64,000 nucleotides of DNA, from the NCBI RefSeq assembly GCF_036350515.1, contig NZ_JAZDUE010000007.1, positions 186,001 through 250,000 of the forward strand, written 5' to 3'. The stretch's first letter is position 1; each line of letters begins with the position of its first letter. This document shows positions 57,519 through 64,000 of the stretch, piece after piece. The stretch comes from Gordonia prachuapensis (lineage in GTDB: Bacteria; Actinomycetota; Actinomycetes; Mycobacteriales; Mycobacteriaceae). A model generated the notes under the pieces. It was not told where the DNA came from. It worked only from the letters and a program-made list of their open reading frames with translations, and ran no database searches. The position numbers were made by a program, and so were the translations under genes.

Positions 57519-58454
57519 ATGACCTCCGGGGCGGGGCGTACCGCTTCACCGAACACGGCGGTGCGCGCCGCCGCGCTCGGCGGCGGGCTGATCGCGATGT
57601 TCGTCGGCCTCGGGCTGTGCTGGATTCTCGCCGCGCCCGACGGGCCGTCGGCGACCGCGGTCCCCAACGTGGTCGCTCTGGGCGCGGCGGTGCTGATCGT
57701 CGGGCTGGGCGCGTTGCCCACGCTCGGGCTCGATCCGACGGCCCGGATGATCGGGCTCGCGGGTGCGGCGTGGTTCGTCGCGGTGGCGGTGGCGGCGTGG
57801 ATGCGTACGGCCGACCAGACCGGTCGATCACCGGGTGAGGTGGGGATCGACGAGTTCGGTGACACCTTGAGTGCCGGTGCACCCGAGCTCGTCACCCTGC
57901 TCGCCTCGGCCGCGGTGGTGGTGGTCGCGGGCCTTCACCTCACCGGCCGCGTGGAACCGCCGGCCGCGGCGTACGGCATTCTCGCCGCGATCGGGGTGTT
58001 GGCGACAGCCATCACCGGCCACGCCGGCGGACACGCGATCGGCCCGGTGCTGGTGGGTGCGCATGCGCTGGGGGCGGCGTGGTGGTGCGGCACGCTCGCC
58101 GCGATGGTCCTCGTCGTACGAGGACGCCGCGGCTGGGCGTCCGCGCTGCCGGACTTCTCGTCCCGGGCGCTGTGGGCAGTCGCGGTCATCGCCGCCACCG
58201 GCGTCATCAGCGGCCTGCTCGAAACCGGGCTGGGCGATCTGGTGGACACCGGCTACGGACGCATTCTGCTGGCGAAGACCGCCGGACTGGTGCTGCTGAT
58301 CGGGCTCGGCGTGTACGGCCGGCAACGCTGGGTGCCTGCCGTGACCAGGCATCGGCTCTCCGAGAACACCTCTCTGCGGCTGTCGCTCGTCGAACTCGTC
58401 GTGATGGGAGCGGTGCTCGGACTCGCCGTGGGACTGTCGGGCACCGCTCCCTGA
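57519..58454 (+). CDS. copD: CopD-family copper transport membrane protein
   Basis: 311 residues, about eight helices. The CopD domain with its conserved His residues is in GHAGGHAIGPVLVGAHALGA and WWCGTLAAMVLVV, and continues to VIAATGVISGLLETGLGDLV and GYGRILLAKTAGLVLLIGLG. It is thought to take copper across the membrane for cuproenzyme assembly, such as cytochrome oxidase. It follows copC after 36 bp. ATG 57519 is chosen for length; a ribosome site is not obvious. Confidence 0.85.
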   Translation: MTSGAGRTASPNTAVRAAALGGGLIAMFVGLGLCWILAAPDGPSATAVPNVVALGAAVLIVGLGALPTLGLDPTARMIGLAGAAWFVAVAVAAWMRTADQTGRSPGEVGIDEFGDTLSAGAPELVTLLASAAVVVVAGLHLTGRVEPPAAAYGILAAIGVLATAITGHAGGHAIGPVLVGAHALGAAWWCGTLAAMVLVVRGRRGWASALPDFSSRALWAVAVIAATGVISGLLETGLGDLVDTGYGRILLAKTAGLVLLIGLGVYGRQRWVPAVTRHRLSENTSLRLSLVELVVMGAVLGLAVGLSGTAP

Positions 58455-58457
58455 GCG

Positions 58458-59540
58458 TCAGCGTGACGGATCGAGCAGGATCTTCGCGTCGTGCGGGTTG
58501 CTCCGAAGCCGCTCGAAGGCGGCCGCGACTCCCTCGAGGCCGACTGTGTCCGTCAGCAACGGCTCCACGTCGAGATCGCCCGCCGCCAGGTGTGCGAAGG
58601 TTTCGGCGAACTCCTCCGGGCTGTAGTACAGGGAGAACCTGATGTCGAGCTCTTTCAGGATGCCCTGCGCGGGTTCGATGCTGTCCGAACCCATTTCGAT
58701 GCCGGCCACTACGATTCGCGATCCGGCAGGCACGCCCGAGATCAGTTGCTGCAGCAGACCCGGTGCGCCGACACATTCGAACGCGACGGTCGGACGCAGC
58801 GGGAGCTGACCGAGAACTGCGGTCGGAGCCGCCATCCGCGCCGGATCGTCGGTGGCCGCAGCCGCGAACAACGCCTCGTAAGGTGATTCCTCTGCCGGGT
58901 CGACGACGACGTCGGCACCGAGCCGACGGGCGAGGTCGCGACGCTCCGGTGAGAAGTCGGCTGCGACGATCGGTCCGAGACCCTTCAGCTTCAGCACCGC
59001 GATGACGGCCAGACCGATGGGGCCGCAACCGATCACGAGTGGAACGGTGTCGGCGCCGGCCTCGGCGCGATTCACCGAACGGTAGGCCACGGCCAACGGC
59101 TCGGTCAGGGCAGCGACCCGCGTGTCCATGTGCTCGGGAACCTCGATGAGCAGCGGCTCGGACAACAGCATCCGTTCGGCGTAGGCGCCCGGGGCCTCGA
59201 CGCCGGCGAATCCGATCATGACCGGCTGATCGCGCAACAGGATCGGCATCGAGACCACCCGACTGCCGACCGGGATGCGTCCCTCGGTCTGCGGGCCGTG
59301 CGCGACGAGCCGGCCGACGAACTCGTGCCCGAACACCATCGGCTTGGACAGGTCCATCAACTCGACACCGGCGGCACCTTTGGTGGCCTTGTTGAAATCG
59401 GGGCCGTGTTCCGCGCAATGCAGGTCGGAACCGCAGATGCCGCAGGCGAGAACGTCGACGAGAACCTCGCCCGGTCCGGGGGTCGGCTCCGGGACCTCGG
59501 CGACGGTCAGTCGGGAATCCTGCATCAGGACCGCGCGCAT
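58458..59540 (-). CDS. Zinc-dependent medium-chain alcohol/polyol dehydrogenase
   Basis: 360 residues. Catalytic zinc residues in GICGSDLHCAEHG and FGHEFVG; nucleotide-binding GCGPIGLAVIAVL at about 170-182. The structural-zinc cysteine cluster is absent, as in sorbitol- or threonine-type members that lack it. LNAD preference is suggested by the acidic residue in VAADFSPERR. ATG 59540 overlaps the cupin stop (TGATG). It is the second gene of a cupin-ADH operon next to an AraC regulator. The substrate is unknown. Confidence 0.85.
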   Translation of the reverse strand: MRAVLMQDSRLTVAEVPEPTPGPGEVLVDVLACGICGSDLHCAEHGPDFNKATKGAAGVELMDLSKPMVFGHEFVGRLVAHGPQTEGRIPVGSRVVSMPILLRDQPVMIGFAGVEAPGAYAERMLLSEPLLIEVPEHMDTRVAALTEPLAVAYRSVNRAEAGADTVPLVIGCGPIGLAVIAVLKLKGLGPIVAADFSPERRDLARRLGADVVVDPAEESPYEALFAAAATDDPARMAAPTAVLGQLPLRPTVAFECVGAPGLLQQLISGVPAGSRIVVAGIEMGSDSIEPAQGILKELDIRFSLYYSPEEFAETFAHLAAGDLDVEPLLTDTVGLEGVAAAFERLRSNPHDAKILLDPSR

Positions 59541-60100
59541 CACGCCTCCTCGACGTCGAAGCCGGCGAAGCCGCCGCTGATGAAGCGGACGGGGCCCGAC
59601 CCCTGGGCCTCCGCCAGAGCGCCGGTGAGGTGGCGGATCAGCGCCGTGTCGAGGATGGAGTGGAACGACCCGTCCTCGTTGAAGTTCACATTAGCGCCGA
59701 CGACGCTGAACAGGACGACGGTGTCCTCGGTGTTGTCCTCGGGGCAGATGAAGGTGTGCGCCGACGCGCCGGGCTCGTACAGGTAGGAACCGGCAGTCTG
59801 CGGCTGTTCCGGGTACTCGAGGTAGTGCCAGCTACCGCTGAGGGTGTAGGCGTCGACCGTGCCGGTGTGATAGTGCAGGGGGACCGTCGCACCTGGTGCG
59901 AAGGTGGCCAGGACGACCCATTCGCCCTTCTCGAGGTCGAGACGCAACGGCTTGAAGTGGACGCCCGGGCCGAGTGCGTCCCGGATCAACGGGTTGTCGT
60001 TTGCGTTGACCGTCAACAACTCTCCCTGGGGGAGTGCGACGACGGGGAGCAGAGAACCACTGGTGGTGGTCACGGGTACCGGAAGTGTCGGGCTGGACAT
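59540..60100 (-). CDS. Cupin-domain protein, 2,4'-dihydroxyacetophenone dioxygenase-like
   Basis: 186 residues. The cupin metal site is in VPLHYHTGTVDAYTLSGSWH with a second motif in EPGASAHTFICPEDN. GEWVVLATFAPGATVPLHYH and SVVGANVNFNEDG resemble cupin dioxygenases of the 2,4'-dihydroxyacetophenone dioxygenase kind, which cut a C-C bond in aryl ketones. ATG 60100 is the family start. An operator-like repeat lies 63-94 bp upstream. First gene of the cupin-ADH operon. Confidence 0.75.
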   Translation of the reverse strand: MSSPTLPVPVTTTSGSLLPVVALPQGELLTVNANDNPLIRDALGPGVHFKPLRLDLEKGEWVVLATFAPGATVPLHYHTGTVDAYTLSGSWHYLEYPEQPQTAGSYLYEPGASAHTFICPEDNTEDTVVLFSVVGANVNFNEDGSFHSILDTALIRHLTGALAEAQGSGPVRFISGGFAGFDVEEA

Positions 60101-60162
60101 CGTGAGCTGCCTTTCGATCAGAGGTCGATGTGATCTCCACCATCCCGGATTCGTCGGTTCGC

Positions 60163-60194
60163 CTCTTGACAATAGAAGACACGTTCTTGACATC
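60163..60194. promoter_or_regulatory. Candidate AraC-family operator upstream of the cupin gene
   Basis: Two TCTTGAC half-sites, starting at 60164 and 60185, are 21 bp apart (two helical turns, same orientation). They enclose AGAAGACA. 24 of the first 29 bases are the same as in the site at 61279-61310 read on the other strand. Confidence 0.6.
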
Positions 60195-60230
60195 TCAGGA
60201 CGAAATGTGATGCGTAACACTGGACGGAGG

Positions 60231-61271
60231 TCAGCTCCGCATCGATGTGTGGTTGATGGTGAGCGGACGTGTGGCCCGCGCTTCGTGGCGGAACCGGGCG
60301 GGGCTCACCCCGAACCACCGGCGGCAGGATCGGGTGAGGACGCTCTGCTCGGCGTATCCGAGTTCATGGGCGAGATGTGACAGCGTCATGTCGGTCTCGC
60401 GCAGCCAGCGTTCGGCGAGTTCGCGCCGGACGTCGTCCACCACGGCAGCGAAGGTCGTGCCCTCGGCGGCGAGGCGGCGCTGCAGCGTCTTCGGATGGAG
60501 GCGGAACTGCCGAGCCGTGACGGGAAGTGTCGCCGCGCCGGTCGGTAGCAGTTGCCGGACGAGGTCGCGCACCGAGCCGGAGAGCTGTCGGTCGTGCCGG
60601 TCGATCACTCCGTCGAGGTAGGTGACGATCGCTCGGTGCGCCGTCTCGTCGGCGGCGAGTGGTCGGGCGAGATCGGAGGCCTGCAGGGTGAACCCGGCGC
60701 GAGGTTCGGAGAACCTTGGTGTGCAGGAGAACTCGTGTAGGTAGTCCGTCCGGTCACCGAGTGGCTCGTGCGGCACATGCACGGTGAGGGGGGAATAGGT
60801 GGTCCCGAGCAGGAAGCGGAGGACGCGCAGGGTGACGCCGAGTGAGAGCTCGATCACCTGGCGATGCGGTGGCGGATCGGCGATCAGCAATCGGAACTCC
60901 AGGAACGCGATCTCGGTGTCGGGCAGTTCCTGAACCTGGACGGTGATCGCCGGACTGTAGGCGCTCAGGTAGGTCTCGAACGCCGACAACGCCTCGGCGA
61001 CCGTCGAGGTGGTGCGGGCGGCGACACCCACCGGCCCCAGGATCTCGATGCCCTGCCGGCGCGCCAGTCGCCGGCCGAAATCGTGGGCCCCTGTCACTGC
61101 GGCTGCCGACTCCAGCGCATCGATCAGCGCGACGTAGGTGAAGAACGTGTCGAAGTCGCCGATCGACCCGGGTCGGATTCCGGCACGCCGCAGGATCGGC
61201 GACGGCTCGGCGCCGAGCGTGGACACCTCGTCGGAGAAGCCGGTCAGCGATGTGCCCCGGACCACAGACAT
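60231..61271 (-). CDS. AraC-family transcriptional regulator (ArmR/OruR-type)
   Basis: 346 residues. N-terminal arabinose-operon-binding-type domain of the DUF4066/'Arabinose_bd' kind (ILRRAGIRPGSIGDFDTFF, ALIDALESAAAVTGAHDFG) and a C-terminal AraC HTH pair (LHPKTLQRRLAAEGTTFAAV, LSHLAHELGYAEQSVLTRSC). ATG 61271 has GGGAGAC upstream; ATG 61340 is an alternative. Near-identical direct-repeat sites flank the gene on both sides, so it probably controls the cupin-ADH operon, the epimerase gene and itself. Confidence 0.85.
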   Translation of the reverse strand: MSVVRGTSLTGFSDEVSTLGAEPSPILRRAGIRPGSIGDFDTFFTYVALIDALESAAAVTGAHDFGRRLARRQGIEILGPVGVAARTTSTVAEALSAFETYLSAYSPAITVQVQELPDTEIAFLEFRLLIADPPPHRQVIELSLGVTLRVLRFLLGTTYSPLTVHVPHEPLGDRTDYLHEFSCTPRFSEPRAGFTLQASDLARPLAADETAHRAIVTYLDGVIDRHDRQLSGSVRDLVRQLLPTGAATLPVTARQFRLHPKTLQRRLAAEGTTFAAVVDDVRRELAERWLRETDMTLSHLAHELGYAEQSVLTRSCRRWFGVSPARFRHEARATRPLTINHTSMRS

Positions 61272-61278
61272 GTCTCCC

Positions 61279-61310
61279 AGAGTCAAGAGTCTGTCTTCTT
61301 CTGTCAAGAG
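61279..61310. promoter_or_regulatory. Candidate AraC-family operator between araC-type gene and epimerase
   Basis: On the minus strand two TCTTGAC half-sites 21 bp apart enclose AGAAGACA, as at 60163. It is just upstream of the regulator's ATG 61271 and 59 bp before the epimerase ATG. Confidence 0.6.
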
Positions 61311-61368
61311 TGCACGGGCGTACCCGAGCATGCTCGACATCCTTGGCCCTCGATGAAAGAGAACTCAC

Positions 61369-62391
61369 ATGACCTCCCTGGCGACCGATTCCGCTGCGGC
61401 TGTCCGTCCCTCATCGCGATTGGCGGGGCGCTCCGTCTTCGTCACCGGCGCCAACGGCTTCATCGGCCGGGCGCTCTGCGCTCGCCTGCGCGCACTCGGC
61501 GCGCAGGTCGCCGGGGTCGACCTGGTCGCCGACCCCGACCACAATGTGGTCGGCGGTGATGTGACCACCCCGGACCGCTGGCAATCTGCGCTCGCCGGGG
61601 TCGACACGGTGGTCCACACCGCGGCGCTTCTCGGTGCGGCACATCCGCTCGAGAAGTCCCGCGAGGTCAATGTGATCGGCACGAGCCGGGTGCTGAGCGC
61701 CGCCATCGAGGCAGGCGTGTCCCGCTTCGTCCACATCTCGTCGGTGGCTGCCTATGGATTCGACTTCCCCGATGGAGTCGACGAGACTCATCCGGTTCAG
61801 GTCAACGGTGACGTCTACACGGACACGAAGGTCAACTCTGAGGCGGTGGTCCTCGCGCGACACGCGGCCGGCGAGATCGATGTCACCGTGATCCGGCCCG
61901 GGGACGTGTGGGGACCGGGCTCGATTTGGGTGCGGGTACCGATCGCCGAGATGCTCAAACCGACCGGGTTCCCGCTGCCGAACGGCGGCGATGGTGTCTT
62001 CTCGCCGGTCCACATCGACAACTTCGTCGACGGGATGGTCCTGGCACTGCATTCCGGCGATGCGTCGGGACAGATCTTCACCCTCACCGACGGTGCCGGT
62101 GTGCGGTGCGGAGACTTCTTCGGTCGCCTCGCCGAGATGAGCGGCGGCACCATCAGGACCCTGCCGATGGTGATCGCGGCACCATTGGCCGACGTGCTCG
62201 GGGGTCTGTTGCGGCGACTCGGGCAGTCCAGCGACCTGAGCGCGGGAGCCATGCTGTTGCTCAACCGGCCCGGAACCTACTCCATCGAGAAGGCGCGAGA
62301 GATCCTCGGGTACGAACCCCTCGTCTCCATCGACGAGGGGATGGACCGGGTGCGCGCATGGGCTCGCGAGACGGGCCTGATCGACCGCTGA
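61369..62391 (+). CDS. NAD-dependent epimerase/dehydratase (3-beta-HSD-like extended SDR)
   Basis: 340 residues. Nucleotide motif VTGANGFIG, SSVAAYGF, YxxxK in VYTDTKVNSEAVV and the IRPGDVWGPGS block of extended SDRs. C-terminal part with GYEPLVSIDEGMDRVRAW. It may oxidise or epimerise a hydroxy compound used in the same route as the cupin and ADH. Own promoter with the AraC-type site at 61279-61310. Its product is not predictable. Confidence 0.85.
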   Translation: MTSLATDSAAAVRPSSRLAGRSVFVTGANGFIGRALCARLRALGAQVAGVDLVADPDHNVVGGDVTTPDRWQSALAGVDTVVHTAALLGAAHPLEKSREVNVIGTSRVLSAAIEAGVSRFVHISSVAAYGFDFPDGVDETHPVQVNGDVYTDTKVNSEAVVLARHAAGEIDVTVIRPGDVWGPGSIWVRVPIAEMLKPTGFPLPNGGDGVFSPVHIDNFVDGMVLALHSGDASGQIFTLTDGAGVRCGDFFGRLAEMSGGTIRTLPMVIAAPLADVLGGLLRRLGQSSDLSAGAMLLLNRPGTYSIEKAREILGYEPLVSIDEGMDRVRAWARETGLIDR

Positions 62392-62418
62392 TGTCCGGTG
62401 AACCGCCGGGCGGTGCGT

Positions 62419-63330
62419 TCAGCGCGGCTGATCCCAGACGGTGAGCAACTCGGTGATGATCTCAACCGACAGGCCGAGAGCGCCGAGGTGACTCTCGCCG
62501 TGCATGGTGAACATCTTGGCGTCGGGCAGCACCGACACCATGTGTTCGCCGTGGCTGTGCGGGATGATGTGGTCGCGGTCGCCGTGCCACCACCGCACCG
62601 GGACGGTCACCTCCGGCACCCGGAATCCCCAGTCGCGCGAGAACACCACGATGTCGGCGAACGGCGCCTCCATCCGGCGTGACCCGCCGTGCAGCAGGTC
62701 GTCGAGGAACATCGCGCGGAACTCGGGCCGCGCCAGCAACTCACGGTCGCCCTGCGGCGAGAGTCGTCCGTAGATCGCGATCGCCGGGTCCGCGATCGGG
62801 CGGGCGACGCTCAACAGGGAGCTCAGTGCCCAGCCGACCGGCGCGCCCGCCACCCCGAGGACCGGTGCCGCCACCTGGGCGAGTCGCATCGCGCCGCCCG
62901 GAATGGCGTCCGGTCCGACGGTGGGGGCCACGCCGCCGAGGATGCCGGCTGCGACGACCCGATCCGGGAAGGCGTGCGCGACGCCGAGCGCGTAGGGCCC
63001 GCCGCCGGACAGCCCGATGACGGCGAACTCGTCGATCCCGAGGGAATCGGCGACGGTCGCGAGGTCGTGTGCGAACTCGGCGACATTGCGGTAGCTGTAC
63101 GGGGTCGACGACCCGACGCCGGGCCGGTCCAGACCGATGATGCGCAGCCCGTTCTGCGCGGCGAAGGCGCGGGCCTCGGTGGGGATCTGTCGGCGGGCTC
63201 CCGGGGTGCCGTGCAGCCAGAAGAGGGCCCGGCCGGTTGCCGACCCGAACTCGGCGAACCCGATCCGGCGCTGGTCCTCGTCGCCGACCGCGACGGAACC
63301 CTCGATCTTGGGACGGTCGATGTCCATCAT
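62419..63330 (-). CDS. Alpha/beta hydrolase
   Basis: 303 residues. Nucleophile in VIGLSGGGPYAL, oxyanion stretch LFWLHGTPGARRQ, acid in WWHGDRDHIIPHSH and catalytic His in HGESHLGALG. A helical cap lies between about 150 and 230. Serine hydrolase or haloalkane-type fold; the substrate is unknown. ATG 63330 or 63327; no strong ribosome site. Convergent with the epimerase. Confidence 0.85.
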   Translation of the reverse strand: MMDIDRPKIEGSVAVGDEDQRRIGFAEFGSATGRALFWLHGTPGARRQIPTEARAFAAQNGLRIIGLDRPGVGSSTPYSYRNVAEFAHDLATVADSLGIDEFAVIGLSGGGPYALGVAHAFPDRVVAAGILGGVAPTVGPDAIPGGAMRLAQVAAPVLGVAGAPVGWALSSLLSVARPIADPAIAIYGRLSPQGDRELLARPEFRAMFLDDLLHGGSRRMEAPFADIVVFSRDWGFRVPEVTVPVRWWHGDRDHIIPHSHGEHMVSVLPDAKMFTMHGESHLGALGLSVEIITELLTVWDQPR

Positions 63331-63499
63331 GCAACCGAGCATCCCACGATGAGTGTGTCCCGGGTCACGCACCCCTGTTCCGGTTGGGCGACGATCCGGT
63401 GAACCGCGGCTGATCGTCGGGTCGAAACGGGCTCGCCGACGGCCCGATCGGCGAACACTGGGAACCGACGGGGGACCGATCGACGACAGGGAGTGCGTG

Positions 63500-64000
63500 A
63501 TGTCAGATGAGAAGCTCACGGCGGCGGTGGTCACCGCATTCGGCGATCCGCTCGAGGTCACCGAACTCGACGTGCCCGATCCGGGCCCCGGGCAGGCACT
63601 GGTGAAGCTCGAGACCACCGGGGTGTGCCACACCGATCTGCATGCCGCGCACGGGGACTGGCCGGTCAAACCATCGCCCCCGTTCGTGCCCGGTCACGAG
63701 GGGTACGGCACCGTCGTGGCGGTGGGTCCGGGCGTCACCGAACTCGCGGTCGGCGACAAGGTCGGCAACGCCTGGCTCTGGTCGGCCTGCGGCACCTGCG
63801 AGTACTGCCGCACCGGCTGGGAGACGCTGTGCGAGATGCAACGCAACGGCGGCTACTCCGTCGACGGCTCGTTCGGCACCCACATGCTCGTCGACGAGCG
63901 GTTCGCCGCCCGCATCCCCGATGGCGTCGATCCCGTCGAGGTCGCACCCATCCTCTGCGCCGGCGTCACCGTCTACAAGGGTCTGAAGGTCTCCGAGACC
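63500..64000 (+). CDS. adhP: Zinc alcohol dehydrogenase, AdhP type (3' truncated by window edge)
   Basis: 167 residues present of about 340. Catalytic zinc Cys and His in TTGVCHTDLHAAHGDW and VPGHEGYGTVVAVG; structural zinc cysteines in ACGTCEYCRTGWETLC. NAWLWSACG and GTHMLVDERFAA fit propanol-preferring/ethanol dehydrogenases. GGGAG precedes the ATG by 6 nt. The nucleotide-binding domain lies outside the window. Confidence 0.9.
   Translation, partial: MSDEKLTAAVVTAFGDPLEVTELDVPDPGPGQALVKLETTGVCHTDLHAAHGDWPVKPSPPFVPGHEGYGTVVAVGPGVTELAVGDKVGNAWLWSACGTCEYCRTGWETLCEMQRNGGYSVDGSFGTHMLVDERFAARIPDGVDPVEVAPILCAGVTVYKGLKVSET

Overview
The DNA is GC-rich (roughly two thirds G+C) and chromosomal in character. 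Mycothiol synthase (mshD), an LmeA-type cell-envelope protein, GlnR, an LCP cell-wall ligase, IdeR-type iron boxes, a LexA/SOS box of the actinobacterial type and a gene order matching the Mycobacterium tuberculosis Rv0813c-Rv0824c block all point to Mycobacteriales. A Gordonia-like genome is my best guess, but genus is not proven by the sequence. No rRNA or tRNA gene was recognised.

Layout. 1-3102: end of a cytochrome bd maturation operon (cydD, cydC). 3103-4923: an attenuator-like leader with a 12-codon ORF, then an unrecognised protein built of three internal repeats. 4939-10176: the conserved block, containing a nitrobindin-like gene coupled to a 32-residue membrane microprotein, sseC-cysA preceded by a poly-cysteine leader peptide, lmeA, glnR and mshD. 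10242-18212: an accessory island between mshD and the phosphate genes. It holds an endonuclease/phosphatase-family protein and six minus-strand genes (LLM flavin monooxygenase, dehydroquinate synthase II-like, DHNA/ADH-type aldolase, PobA-like hydroxylase, family-2 glycosyltransferase, condensation-type acyltransferase). Two IdeR-like boxes sit in this run, and it is the best candidate here for an undescribed system: an iron-responsive pathway that may begin from 3-amino-4-hydroxybenzoate. 18235-23673: pstSCAB and phoU with PHO-box-like 11-bp direct repeats. 23713-28272: LCP protein, dusB and desA, resuming the conserved order.

28514-41868: lipid and general metabolism. This covers an NTF2-fold protein behind a KstR-type palindrome, glutamate decarboxylase, a wax-ester/DGAT acyltransferase, nadE, two acyl-CoA dehydrogenases, two thiolases, an SDR, and a DUF222/HNH protein behind a LexA box. 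41929-43042: an IS630-family insertion with imperfect terminal repeats and a TA duplication, inserted into a short dispersed repeat whose uninterrupted relative lies at 37051-37100. 43057-46784: two tandem LysR genes with enoyl-CoA hydratase and an MBL hydrolase.

46905-53505: CoA chemistry. A CaiB/MaoC-hydratase/CitE-lyase operon resembles itaconate degradation genes, with a divergent acyl-CoA dehydrogenase and GntR regulator. An eight-copy 21-bp tandem repeat separates two convergent CaiB genes. 53539-55442: an N-acylamino acid racemase-like enolase and GNAT pair. 55552-58454: a copper-handling cassette (membrane protein, YcnI, CopC, CopD). 58458-62391: an AraC regulator with near-identical 30-bp candidate operators on both sides, next to cupin, alcohol dehydrogenase and epimerase genes. 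62419-64000: an alpha/beta hydrolase and the beginning of a zinc alcohol dehydrogenase cut by the window end.
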